Source: Metallosphaera cuprina Ar-4 (GTDB lineage Archaea > Thermoproteota > Thermoprotei_A > Sulfolobales > Sulfolobaceae). Taken from it: a stretch of DNA of 64,000 nt. Made by a program: the position numbers and the translations under genes. The notes below the pieces were generated by a model. It had not been told where the DNA came from, did no database searches, and saw nothing but the letters and a program-made list of their open reading frames with translations. Location of the stretch: NCBI RefSeq assembly GCF_000204925.1, contig NC_015435.1, positions 124,001 to 188,000 of the forward strand, given 5' to 3'. This document shows positions 21,883-30,357 of this stretch, in pieces (position 1 is the first letter of the stretch; each line of letters starts with the position of its first letter).

Positions 21883-22132
21883 TACGAGCTCCTTGTTCCT
21901 GAGTCTCATTCCTAAGGTCGTTGTCTTGATTAATCCTAGAGACTCAATAAGACCCTTTCGGGGATTGTGGCTTCGCAGATCGTAAGTGCTGCATTCCTTA
22001 ATTAGATCGTTTAATGTCCCTCTTAGGTCATTGTTATTCTCGTATCTGGATTAGAATTCTTATTTGTTACTAAATTTTTTATTAATAATTAAAACTTTCT
22101 TCATTCAAACTGTAGCCTATGGTAGTGATCTC
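21883..22132. other. 250-bp intergenic region with inverted and direct repeats; possible small RNA
   Basis: No ORF is convincing here. TGAGTCTC (21900-21907) and GAGACTCA (21939-21946) form a perfect 8-bp inverted repeat with a 31-nt loop. A short CCC-TTTC-GGG stem-loop follows at about 21953-21962. CCTAAGGTCGTTGTC (21911-21925) is echoed by TCTTAGGTCATTGTT (22021-22035). The region lies between two convergent genes, so it could hold an independent RNA or just transcript ends. Confidence 0.35.
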
Positions 22133-22924
22133 TCAATCAATGATAACTCCGTTTAGTTGCTTTACAATTGTCTTTAGCCTGGCGATTGTATCTTTCACTC
22201 TATTTAAAGTTTCGTCTTTATTTAATCCACTGCTTACCACTTGAATCTCTAAAAACGGATCTTTGGTCTCATGACCCTTTGGATGTGTTTTAATATAAAT
22301 ATCATACTCTTTAACCATTTTCTTAATGTGAGGTGCTAGCTCAGACTCCATGACACCCTTTACCAAGAAGCTCTCCTCATAGTAATGAATGGGTGGTTTT
22401 TCATTTAGTAAATTGTTAATAAAATAATCTAACACAGCTTCCATTTCTTTAGGAACACCAGGGGTTACCAGTATAACGGTCTCATTATACTTAAGCATGA
22501 AACCAGGGGCAATTCCTTGCGTATTCTTGACAGATAGTGCACCCTCTGGAAGTATCGCCATTTTAATTCTCTCCTGTGTGAGTTCTAAACCTCTCTTCAT
22601 GTATTTTTCCTTGAGTTCATTTAACGCGTCTTCATTGATGATTGTCTTTAAGTTAAGGGCTTTCGCTAATCCTTCTACAGTAATGTCGTCATAAGTCGGT
22701 CCCAGTCCTCCAGTAATTACTAGGAGTTTAGGTTTTCGTTCGATTATTTCCTTTATTACTAGAGAAATATCTTCTAGATTATCGCCTATCGTTGTAATCC
22801 TTCTAACTGAATATCCTAAAATCGTTAACCTTTGTGCTATATAAGCTGAGTTTGTGTTAATAGTCCTACCGGATAATAACTCGTTTCCTACACTTAGAAT
22901 CTCAGCCTTATATACGGTGTGCAT
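22133..22924 (-). CDS. CinA/MoaB-like molybdopterin-binding-fold protein (nicotinamide nucleotide-related)
   Basis: A 263-residue protein with the CinA N-terminal (MoCF-type) domain: AEILSVGNELLSGRTINTNS, ITGGLGPTYDDITVEGLA, APGFMLKYNETVILVTPGVPKEM. The C-terminal NMN deamidase domain of bacterial CinA is absent, as in many archaeal homologues, so the activity is likely limited to the ADP-ribose/NMN-type pyrophosphatase side or unknown. Its ATG at 22924 is only 32 bp from the divergent aminotransferase start. Confidence 0.88.
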   Translation of the reverse strand: MHTVYKAEILSVGNELLSGRTINTNSAYIAQRLTILGYSVRRITTIGDNLEDISLVIKEIIERKPKLLVITGGLGPTYDDITVEGLAKALNLKTIINEDALNELKEKYMKRGLELTQERIKMAILPEGALSVKNTQGIAPGFMLKYNETVILVTPGVPKEMEAVLDYFINNLLNEKPPIHYYEESFLVKGVMESELAPHIKKMVKEYDIYIKTHPKGHETKDPFLEIQVVSSGLNKDETLNRVKDTIARLKTIVKQLNGVIID

Positions 22925-22956
22925 AATAATAAAAGGGGCGCTCTACTATTTAGTTT
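22925..22956. promoter_or_regulatory. Compact divergent promoter with two overlapping TATA boxes
   Basis: The 32 bp between the CinA-like and aminotransferase start codons must hold both promoters. For the plus gene, ATAATAAAA (about 22925-22934) is centred 27 nt before ATG 22957. For the minus gene, CTATTTAG (22946-22953, read CTAAATAG) is centred about 26 nt before ATG 22924. Each TATA box lies at the other gene's start, so both mRNAs would be leaderless and transcription in the two directions should interfere. Confidence 0.6.
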
Positions 22957-24162
22957 ATGGCCAAATGGCAACCGTTTCTTTCTAAACAAACTAACGAGTT
23001 AAAGTCTTCTGAAATTAGAGATTTGTTAAAACTAACCGAGGGTAGAGAGGTCATCAGTTTTGCGGGAGGTTTACCGGATCCCTCGACTTTCCCAGTAGAG
23101 GACATAAAGAAGATAATCGATGAGGTGCTAGATACAAAATCTTCATCAGCCCTTCAATACACTGCTACTGCAGGTGTAAGCGAGTTGAGGAAACAGTTAG
23201 TTTCTTTTACAGCCCTGAGAGGGGTTACAAACATAAATGAGAACAACATCTTTGTTAGCGTAGGAAGTCAGGAGGCCCTCTTTATAATATTCAATATCTT
23301 AGTGGACCAGGGAGATCACGTTTTCGTAGAGAAGCCAACCTACCTTACAGCTCTGAATGTTCTTAGAGTAAGGAAGCCTGAGTTCCATGGAGTTCCTGTA
23401 ACAGAAAAGGGACCGAACTTGCACGAAATGGAATCTCAATTAAAGAAACTCAAGAGCGAAGGCAAGAGAGTGAAACTAATGTATGTAATTCCAACCGCTC
23501 AGAATCCAGCGGGAACTACAATGTACTTGGAAGAAAGGAAATACCTCATGGAGTTAGCATCAGCTTATGATTTTCTCATAGTTGAAGACGATGCTTACGG
23601 TTTCCTGGTCTTTGATGGAGACAGTCCACCTTCACTTAAGGCTCTGGACACTGAAGGTAGGGTGATATATCTTGGAACGTTCAGCAAGATATTGTCTCCT
23701 GGACTTAGATTGGGTTGGGTGGTTGCAGACGAAGAGATTATAAGGGAACTTGAGTTATTTAAGCAGAACGTAGATTTACACACCCCCTCTCTTAATCAGT
23801 TCGTAGCAGCTGAGGCTATTAAAAGAGGGGTCATACAGACAAACCTACCTAAGACAAGGGATTTGTACAGACGAAAGAGGGACATAATGATAGACGCAAT
23901 AAACAATTACTTCCCTGACGCTGTTAAAAGGACGAAACCTGTAGGAGGTATGTTCGTCTTTGCATGGTTGCCCGAAAAAATAGATACAACAAAAATGTTA
24001 CAAGAGGCTATGGAAAACGGTGTGGCGTACGTGCCTGGAAGTAGCTTCTTCTACGATTATTCTGGTAGGAACACTATGAGAATCAACTATAGCTTTCCAA
24101 GCAAAAGTCAAATAGAAAGAGGAATAGAGATACTAGGGAATTTAATTAAATCTAAGTTATAG
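22957..24162 (+). CDS. PLP-dependent aminotransferase, class I/II (2-aminoadipate/multi-substrate type)
   Basis: A 401-residue fold-type I aminotransferase. [14 protein letters not shown] near the N-terminus, [35 protein letters not shown] and the PLP lysine in [17 protein letters not shown] are all in place, with the carboxylate-binding Arg in NTMRINYSF. It matches archaeal LysN/multi-substrate aminotransferases acting on 2-aminoadipate, aromatic and other amino acids; precise preference is inferred. The 3' end overlaps the convergent MDR gene by 6 bp. Confidence 0.93.
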   Translation: MAKWQPFLSKQTNELKSSEIRDLLKLTEGREVISFAGGLPDPSTFPVEDIKKIIDEVLDTKSSSALQYTATAGVSELRKQLVSFTALRGVTNINENNIFVSVGSQEALFIIFNILVDQGDHVFVEKPTYLTALNVLRVRKPEFHGVPVTEKGPNLHEMESQLKKLKSEGKRVKLMYVIPTAQNPAGTTMYLEERKYLMELASAYDFLIVEDDAYGFLVFDGDSPPSLKALDTEGRVIYLGTFSKILSPGLRLGWVVADEEIIRELELFKQNVDLHTPSLNQFVAAEAIKRGVIQTNLPKTRDLYRRKRDIMIDAINNYFPDAVKRTKPVGGMFVFAWLPEKIDTTKMLQEAMENGVAYVPGSSFFYDYSGRNTMRINYSFPSKSQIERGIEILGNLIKSKL

Positions 24163-24990
24163 ACCCAATGATTTTCTTACATCAACTATTATCCCTGGTT
24201 TAACAGTAGGGACGGAGGCTATTGCATTATCTGATTTCCCTATAAGGTTCTTTAATATGCCATCTAACCTTTTTACAACATCAAAAGAATCGCTCCTAAC
24301 TCTAGGAGGTATAAGTATAGAGTTATGGGGAAGATAAGGTGGCCATGAGTTGAGGAACTTTGGGATAATAATTTTCCCGTCACCTTTAACTAATTTACCT
24401 GCAACGTGTCTAGCCCATCCCCTCATAGAGGAAATTATTATATAATCCCATTTCTTAGACTGTATTTCTTTTCGGTTTACCGTTAACATGTCATCTGGGA
24501 TCGAATCTATATTTGTGTCCGCAAGTTTCATCAATAGATTACCTATTAACCCTTGTCCTATGAGTAGGCTCTCCCCCCCTTTTATGATGTCCATAATATC
24601 TAAAGTCAACGAAATGTAAGGGAGTAAGAGACTTGTCTCTTTATCATCTTCAGGTAATGGTATAGTACAATCTTGGGGTATTACGGATGTCTCCGCTAAA
24701 ACTCCATCAATTTCAGTACCTATCCCCCCTCTGGACCTGGAATATGGCATTACTAGCACTCTTTTTCCTATCAAGGATTGGTCTACTTCCACTCCAACAT
24801 CTCTTACTTTACCTATACCTACACCTCCGAGAATTAAATTAGGTTTAACCCAAAGTAAACCTAAATATATCCCGTTTTCTATTCCATCTAACAGTACCTT
24901 TTCAGGCGTTATTTCAACCATATCCCTCCCTACTGGTATTTCAGGAACGTCAGCTATGATAATACCTTGGTTAAAAACAATCGATTTCAT
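24157..24990 (-). CDS. Reduced medium-chain dehydrogenase (MDR)-like protein
   Basis: About 277 residues, against roughly 340 for alcohol dehydrogenases. The GroES-like half is visible in [15 protein letters not shown] and [24 protein letters not shown], and a short Rossmann-like strand-turn in [17 protein letters not shown]. The zinc-ligand Cys/His pattern of MDR enzymes is absent and the cofactor fold looks shortened, so it may be non-catalytic or act on an unusual substrate. The ATG at 24990 is preferred; an in-frame ATG at 25002 would add four residues. It is divergent from the HTH gene. Confidence 0.7.
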   Translation of the reverse strand: MKSIVFNQGIIIADVPEIPVGRDMVEITPEKVLLDGIENGIYLGLLWVKPNLILGGVGIGKVRDVGVEVDQSLIGKRVLVMPYSRSRGGIGTEIDGVLAETSVIPQDCTIPLPEDDKETSLLLPYISLTLDIMDIIKGGESLLIGQGLIGNLLMKLADTNIDSIPDDMLTVNRKEIQSKKWDYIIISSMRGWARHVAGKLVKGDGKIIIPKFLNSWPPYLPHNSILIPPRVRSDSFDVVKRLDGILKNLIGKSDNAIASVPTVKPGIIVDVRKSLGL

Positions 24991-25042
24991 ACATGAAAAC
25001 ACCTATGATGAGGTTAATAGAATTAAAGTTGATACAAGACTA

Positions 25043-25399
25043 ATGAGGCCCGTCCATAACATAAGTAAAGAATGTAGAGAGAAGATAGTGACTCTACTTC
25101 TCGAAAAGAGGTCAAAATCGGAATTAGCTAGGGAACTAGGAATATCACCAGCATCTATAGTGAAATTTTACAAGGGTAAAACTCACGCTAGCGATATTAC
25201 GATAGAGAGGGCAATAAACGTAGCCGATAAGGAGGAGAGAACTAGAATTATGGAGTTGATACTTGATGATTTGGTAGAAAGTCTGCTGAGTCTGCTCTCT
25301 GATCACCAGGATATCAATTCTGAGAAATTAGAATTACTTAAGAGAGTATTAGAAGAAAGAGAAAAGAGAAAGGTGTTAGCTTCTCTTGGCCTCGTATAA
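25043..25399 (+). CDS. XRE-like helix-turn-helix protein
   Basis: About 118 residues from ATG 25043; an in-frame ATG at 24956 would overlap the divergent MDR gene. A helix-turn-helix is seen in KSELARELGISPASIVKFYKG (residues about 25-45), followed by a helical, acidic and basic C-terminus (ERTRIMELILDDLVESLLSLL and LLKRVLEEREKRKVL) that could dimerise. It may be a local regulator of the MDR gene. The 3' end overlaps the convergent Cys-containing protein by 24 bp. Confidence 0.8.
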   Translation: MRPVHNISKECREKIVTLLLEKRSKSELARELGISPASIVKFYKGKTHASDITIERAINVADKEERTRIMELILDDLVESLLSLLSDHQDINSEKLELLKRVLEEREKRKVLASLGLV

Positions 25400-25759
25400 T
25401 GGACACGCTACGCAGAGGTTTGGAAATTTGTCTACTATAACTCGTTTACTATTATCGGACTCATCTATCTTATCTGGGGTTAATCCTATTTTTTCTGGAT
25501 CACTTATGTTCCACGCGTTACATCTACCGTTAATCGAGTGTCTACAAGTTTTAGACTTCCACACACCTTGAACCTGCGCTACCTTTAGCCAGGATACGAA
25601 ATCCCATAGTTTCTGTGCATCCTCTTTAAGTTTAGCTATATCATTAAGTTCCAGTTCCTCATGTGATTTCAGTTTGTCCTGAAGTTTCTTTATATCTTCC
25701 TCTATATCAGAAGGAGATATTAACATAACGCTAGGTCTTAAATTATCTTCTATGCTCAT
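25376..25759 (-). CDS. Conserved protein with four-plus cysteines, probable metal site, function unknown
   Basis: A 127-residue protein. The N-terminal half (about 15-65) is charged and helical, probably coiled coil (EEDIKKLQDKLKSHEELELND). The C-terminal half has cysteines in KTCRHSINGRCNAWN and in FPNLCVACPLYEAK, giving a Cx7C and a CxxC spacing suited to zinc or an Fe-S cluster. I do not recognise a named family. It is divergent from the DUF2192 gene. Confidence 0.75.
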   Translation of the reverse strand: MSIEDNLRPSVMLISPSDIEEDIKKLQDKLKSHEELELNDIAKLKEDAQKLWDFVSWLKVAQVQGVWKSKTCRHSINGRCNAWNISDPEKIGLTPDKIDESDNSKRVIVDKFPNLCVACPLYEAKRS

Positions 25760-25823
25760 ATAGAATTGCTTGTCAATATATCCTTTTTAAGGCAGAATGC
25801 ATATAACAAGATCGTGACATAGG

Positions 25824-26525
25824 ATGGTCAAGGAGCTCTACAGAGAGAGAATAAAGGTCATTACTGATCTCTGGGGAAACATACTTGACAAGTGGGATGA
25901 ATTAGATAGATCTAATTTACTTTTGATGGTCCAGGACACGTATGAAAAGAATGGGATCAAACCATTTAGAGGGTTCAAATCGACTAACCTTTATGAGAAG
26001 GAGTTGATAAGTCTGTTCGTAATAGGGAAGGAAGGTCTAGGTCTATACGACGATTACAGGCAAGTTTTCGATAAACTCTTTCCATTAGAGGAAAAATTCT
26101 ATGATGTTGCCAAAGCTATAATCGAGAAGACCCCAGAGGACGCTTATCTGTTGGCAGGTAATGATAAGGACGTACTAGCTAGGGCCTTAAGGCTAATTTT
26201 TACAGAAGTTATATTTTCATTCTCTGACGAAGAGAAATTGATTAAAGTTCTTAGGATATTAGGCTCCTCAACTAACGACGGTATTAAACATACAGCTAAG
26301 AGCTTCTCAAGGTTTTATACAGCTTTCAAACTAGCTGAGAGTCTTGCTGAAGGGAACATAAGAGATAAAATGAACTATATAGCGATGAAAAAGGCGTTAG
26401 CGATAAGCATCGGTATCGAATATCCTCTGCCGAAGTCAAGTTACGTCGCATTAATTTCTAGAGAAGTTTTCAACGTTAGTCCAAAGATAATAAAGAGGGT
26501 ATTGGAGGTTACGGTACAACCATAG
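25824..26525 (+). CDS. DUF2192-like archaeal protein
   Basis: A 233-residue, largely helical soluble protein ([24 protein letters not shown], then [29 protein letters not shown]). The layout matches the crenarchaeal DUF2192 family as I remember it; function unknown. A CTTTTTAAG TATA element (25783-25791) would place the transcript start about 10 nt before ATG 25824. No catalytic motif is seen. Confidence 0.75.
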   Translation: MVKELYRERIKVITDLWGNILDKWDELDRSNLLLMVQDTYEKNGIKPFRGFKSTNLYEKELISLFVIGKEGLGLYDDYRQVFDKLFPLEEKFYDVAKAIIEKTPEDAYLLAGNDKDVLARALRLIFTEVIFSFSDEEKLIKVLRILGSSTNDGIKHTAKSFSRFYTAFKLAESLAEGNIRDKMNYIAMKKALAISIGIEYPLPKSSYVALISREVFNVSPKIIKRVLEVTVQP

Positions 26526-26559
26526 ATCTTTTTAAACAATAGTTAAATGATAATTAGGT

Positions 26560-27462
26560 ATGCAGAATCTATCATCAACGCAAAGGGAGATACTTCTAGC
26601 TCTCATAGAGTTATATAATAGACAGAAAAAAATGATAAAAAGTAAGGAAGTTGCAGATATGATAAGTAAGGATGAGGGAACCGTTAGAAACATAATTCTA
26701 AGCCTAAAGGTTTTGGGCCTAGTTGATTCAAAACCAGGGCCAAATGGAGGTTACTTGCCTACTTTGAAGGCCTATGAATTCGTTAAGAATCCATCAATTA
26801 TTCCAATATTAGACAAGCTGAGTCTCTATAGAGGAAATATTGAAACCGACGTTAAGGTTGAAAACATAGAGTTGTTAGACATAACAAACCCATCTGGAAA
26901 CAGAGTTATCCTAAAAATATCTGGTGACACTAAAAAAATTAGACCAGGAGATAACGTTAGATTGGGTCCCACACCATACAGCCGCCTGGTTATAGAGGGA
27001 GTTGTACTAAATGCGGAGGAAGAGAGAAGAGAGATCATAATAGATGTAAAAAGAATGATAAGCATTCCTAAGGAGAGAGTCAAAAACATCATTAGTAAGA
27101 GACTGATATCACTGAAACCTAACATGACTCTAAAGGAGGCTGCGGGGATTCTTTACAGCGCAGGCATAAGGGGAGCACCGGTTTTAGACGATAATAGTAA
27201 CGTTACTGGCATAATAACTACCGCAGATCTAATGAGAGCATTTTATGACGGGAACCTTAACGCCCTTGTTTCGGATTACATGAAGAGAGATGTTATAACG
27301 ATTAAGGAAGACGATGACATAATGGAGGCCGTCAAGAAGATGGTTACGTATAACGTCGGGAGGTTGCTAGTCATGGATGCTATAAATAGAGTAACTGGGA
27401 TGGTAACCAGGACCGATATCCTCAAATCTATAGCTGGATTAGAGGGGCTTTGGAGCATTTGA
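26560..27462 (+). CDS. HTH domain protein with tandem CBS domains
   Basis: A 300-residue protein. Residues 1-75 form an Rrf2/ArsR-like winged helix (SKEVADMISKDEGTVRNIILSLKVLGLV). Residues about 85-165 form a beta-rich middle domain. Residues 170-298 are two CBS repeats (AAGILYSAGIRGAPVLDDNSN and AVKKMVTYNVGRLLVMDAINR), which usually bind adenine nucleotides. A TATA CTTTTTAAAC centred about 28 nt before ATG 26560 predicts a leaderless mRNA. The JAMM-like gene overlaps its 3' end, so the two form an operon beside the ups-associated genes. Confidence 0.9.
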   Translation: MQNLSSTQREILLALIELYNRQKKMIKSKEVADMISKDEGTVRNIILSLKVLGLVDSKPGPNGGYLPTLKAYEFVKNPSIIPILDKLSLYRGNIETDVKVENIELLDITNPSGNRVILKISGDTKKIRPGDNVRLGPTPYSRLVIEGVVLNAEEERREIIIDVKRMISIPKERVKNIISKRLISLKPNMTLKEAAGILYSAGIRGAPVLDDNSNVTGIITTADLMRAFYDGNLNALVSDYMKRDVITIKEDDDIMEAVKKMVTYNVGRLLVMDAINRVTGMVTRTDILKSIAGLEGLWSI

Positions 27463-27782
27463 GGGAGAGAACTTGGCTACTTTATAAAGGAAATATTATA
27501 GAAATACAAAATATATCCAATAATGACGATGAGTTCGTGATGAACCCAGAGCAAGTGTACAACTATTCAGATGGAATAGAGGCGATAATTCACTCTCACG
27601 AAGATACGTGTTCACCTAGTTACATGGATTTGAATAACATGATGTCATGGAAGATACCTTGGTTTATTATATCTAAAAGGTGCATAAAGTCGTATTTATT
27701 CATTGATACTGGTGTAATTGAGCTCAATATTGATCCCTTTCTCCTTAAGGAACTGGAGAACCTTATCATGCATCTTTCTTAA
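27450..27782 (+). CDS. Small JAMM/MPN+ (Mov34-like) putative metalloprotease
   Basis: A 110-residue protein from TTG 27450 (TTG 27459 possible). The zinc motif HxHx7SxxD of JAMM proteases is present in IIHSHEDTCSPSYMD, preceded by strands carrying glutamates. Archaeal JAMM enzymes can cleave ubiquitin-like SAMP conjugates; whether this very small version is active is inferred. It overlaps the CBS gene upstream, and its last 87 bp overlap the helicase gene on the opposite strand. Confidence 0.8.
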   Translation: MEHLRERTWLLYKGNIIEIQNISNNDDEFVMNPEQVYNYSDGIEAIIHSHEDTCSPSYMDLNNMMSWKIPWFIISKRCIKSYLFIDTGVIELNIDPFLLKELENLIMHLS

Positions 27783-30317
27783 GTAGTTTCTCTTGTCACT
27801 GACTAAGATAATGTCGCTGTATTCTTTAGCCAAAATCTGATGTGCAAAAGGACTAGGAATCTTGTTTGGCCCTATTAGGTCTACTTTTATTTCTCCTTGA
27901 ACGATTCTAGTAAGTATCTGTTGAGCACTACGTATATCCATGTAGTCCTCTAAAACCTCCCTTATGGTCTCCTCAAGGACAGGAAACTTCTGGATATCTT
28001 TGACCACACTTAAGAGGACTTCTGAGTTTATTTGTCTCCTATCTACGCTAGTCTCCCTTCCCTTGTACTTCTTTAATAGCATAAAGGAGCGCTCAGCAGT
28101 GTGTCTAAAACGCCTTTTCACCATTTCAGTATTGAGTATAACCTCCCTAAGTGTCTCGTATGATTTTGTAGGATCTATCTCTTTTAAAGCTTTTATGATA
28201 TCATAATCAACAGCCCGCCTTAATGTTAGGGCAAAACCGTTATCAGTAATAGAAGTCTTTACATCCATATCTAAGTCTGAGCCCACTTTCCATGCGATTA
28301 TTCTAGATAATGCGTCCAGAGCCCTTCTTCCATATAAAGCATGAAACACGAAATTCCGTCTTTCCTCTTCATCATCATAGATCTCAATTAAAAGCCTCTT
28401 ATCGTCTGGGACTCTACCCTCTGTGAAGTAATATTCCTCAAGAATGTACTCGTATATGGACCTAGCAGCAGACTTGGATATATCTAAAAAATCCTTGATA
28501 TAGTTTATTGTTTGTTCGGCTGGGACGTTATCACGTATCATGCTAGCTATTCTACCCCTAAAAGACGATATCTCTATTGCAGGCTCTATAGCCAAAGGCA
28601 ACATTTCCGAAAACCAGCTTGGAACGGTAGGTCTCTTACCATCAGCAGGCCTTACAATAACTTTGTTTCCCTTTGAACTAAGGAATTGATACGTTTTACC
28701 TCCAAGAACAAATATGTCTCCCGGGGAAAGGATTTCAACGAATTCCTCTTCTAAGTTACCAAAGTACTTGTTATCTTCGGAGAAAACCGGTATTAGCGAC
28801 TCTTCTGGAATTGTTCCACTGTTCATGTAAAAGATCATCCTTGTTCCTTTCCTGGGTTTAATTCCATTTTCTCCTATCCTTAGCTTAGGATACACGCTTC
28901 TAGAATCTAAACCGAATTTACCAGTTAGGTAATCCAGGACTGAATTGAATTCTTCAATAGTTAAGCTTGAAAATGGATATGCTCTCTTTATTGTTAAATA
29001 AAGTTCATTAGGATCAATTTCTTTCATCAGTGAAGCTGCTAGAATAAGTTGAGTTAGTACATCTAAAGGTTTCTGGGGTATATGTACATTATCTATTTTC
29101 TTCTCCCTAGCCAACTTAGTCAGAATTGCACATTCTAGTAAGTCGTCTCTATCTACCACTATTACTCTGCCCTTACTCACTTGTCTTATATGATGTCCTG
29201 CCCTACCTATCCTTTGGAGTAATCTGCTCACGCTTTTAGGACTACTTAACAGGAGTACAAGGTCTATGTAACCAATATCTATCCCAAGTTCTAAGCTAGT
29301 AGAGGATACGACGACCTTAAGCATACCGTTCTTCATTTTGTTTTCGATATCTAGTCTAACGTCCCTACTAAGGCTACTGTGATGTGCTCCTACCAAGTCC
29401 GCGTCAAAGAGTTTTTCGTTTTCGACGATCTTTCTTAGCTTATATGAAACTCTCTCCGCTGAGCTCCTGGTGTTAGTAAATATTAGAGTTGTTTTATGTT
29501 TTTTTACTTCCTCTATAATCGTTTCGTATATTCTTTCATTTATATCGTCTTCTGAAGTATGGATCAGGTCTTTAACGGGAGAAATGACCTTTAAATCCAT
29601 GTTTTTAAGAAATCGAGCGTCTACTAATTTACAGTCCCTATCTCCAGCTAAGAACTTAGCTACCTCATCTAGTGGGGATATAGTAGCGCTGAGCCCAATT
29701 CTAACGGGAGGGCTAGTTGCTAGAAATTTTTCGAAGAGCTCTAACGCCCCTGAAAGGAAGGATCCCCTTTTACTGCCAGCGAGCTCATGAATCTCATCTA
29801 TAATTATCCATCTCACATCTTTCAGCGTCTGACTAAACTTAGGAGAAACCATCGATATCATAAACGATTCTGGTGTAGTGATCAGGATATGAGGAGGCTT
29901 TTTAAGCATCTTTTGCTTTTCATACGAAGAGGTATCGCTGGTCCTTACAGCTATTCTAATCTCTTGTTCTAAGTTAATCATTGACCTTATTTCTTGTAAA
30001 GGAATGAAAATATTTTTATACATGTCGTTATTCAACGCCCTTAGCGGAGAGATGTAAATCGCATAAACCTTATTTTCGAGTGACCCCTTTTCGGCTAGCT
30101 CCAGTAGAGAATCTAGGATTCCTATAAACGCAGCCATTGTCTTCCCACTTCCTGTAGGACTAGAAATGAGAACGTTCTCCCCTGCCTTAATAACCGGTAT
30201 TGAAGCTTTCTGAGGAGGTGTAAAGCTTCCGTATTTCTCTTTGAACCACTTAGCTACATAAGGCCTCATTAACTCAAGGATCTCGCTGTCATTGTGAGGA
30301 CTCGCTAAGGATATCAT
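27696..30317 (-). CDS. hel112: Lhr-type superfamily 2 ATP-dependent helicase (Hel112-like)
   Basis: An 873-residue helicase. Walker A SSPTGSGKT is at residues 52-60 and the DEIH box at 174-177 (IIIDEIHELAGSKRG). TLIFTNTRSSAERVSYKL and motif VI RLLQRIGRAGHH follow, then a winged-helix and Lhr-type C-terminal region. Length and order fit the aLhr2/Hel112 helicase of Sulfolobus, which unwinds and anneals DNA. In the relatives of this organism it is encoded beside the ups operon. The JAMM gene overlaps its 3' end antisense. Confidence 0.93.
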   Translation of the reverse strand: MISLASPHNDSEILELMRPYVAKWFKEKYGSFTPPQKASIPVIKAGENVLISSPTGSGKTMAAFIGILDSLLELAEKGSLENKVYAIYISPLRALNNDMYKNIFIPLQEIRSMINLEQEIRIAVRTSDTSSYEKQKMLKKPPHILITTPESFMISMVSPKFSQTLKDVRWIIIDEIHELAGSKRGSFLSGALELFEKFLATSPPVRIGLSATISPLDEVAKFLAGDRDCKLVDARFLKNMDLKVISPVKDLIHTSEDDINERIYETIIEEVKKHKTTLIFTNTRSSAERVSYKLRKIVENEKLFDADLVGAHHSSLSRDVRLDIENKMKNGMLKVVVSSTSLELGIDIGYIDLVLLLSSPKSVSRLLQRIGRAGHHIRQVSKGRVIVVDRDDLLECAILTKLAREKKIDNVHIPQKPLDVLTQLILAASLMKEIDPNELYLTIKRAYPFSSLTIEEFNSVLDYLTGKFGLDSRSVYPKLRIGENGIKPRKGTRMIFYMNSGTIPEESLIPVFSEDNKYFGNLEEEFVEILSPGDIFVLGGKTYQFLSSKGNKVIVRPADGKRPTVPSWFSEMLPLAIEPAIEISSFRGRIASMIRDNVPAEQTINYIKDFLDISKSAARSIYEYILEEYYFTEGRVPDDKRLLIEIYDDEEERRNFVFHALYGRRALDALSRIIAWKVGSDLDMDVKTSITDNGFALTLRRAVDYDIIKALKEIDPTKSYETLREVILNTEMVKRRFRHTAERSFMLLKKYKGRETSVDRRQINSEVLLSVVKDIQKFPVLEETIREVLEDYMDIRSAQQILTRIVQGEIKVDLIGPNKIPSPFAHQILAKEYSDIILVSDKRNYLRKMHDKVLQFLKEKGINIELNYTSINE

Positions 30318-30357
30318 TCTAAATCAATCTGATACGGTTTACAAAAAAAGTTGAGTT

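Noticed and set aside
21928-21952. GATTAATCCTAGAGACTCAATAAG resembles the start of a Sulfolobales CRISPR repeat
   Set aside because: Only about the first ten bases match known repeats from memory, it occurs once, and no spacer array is present.
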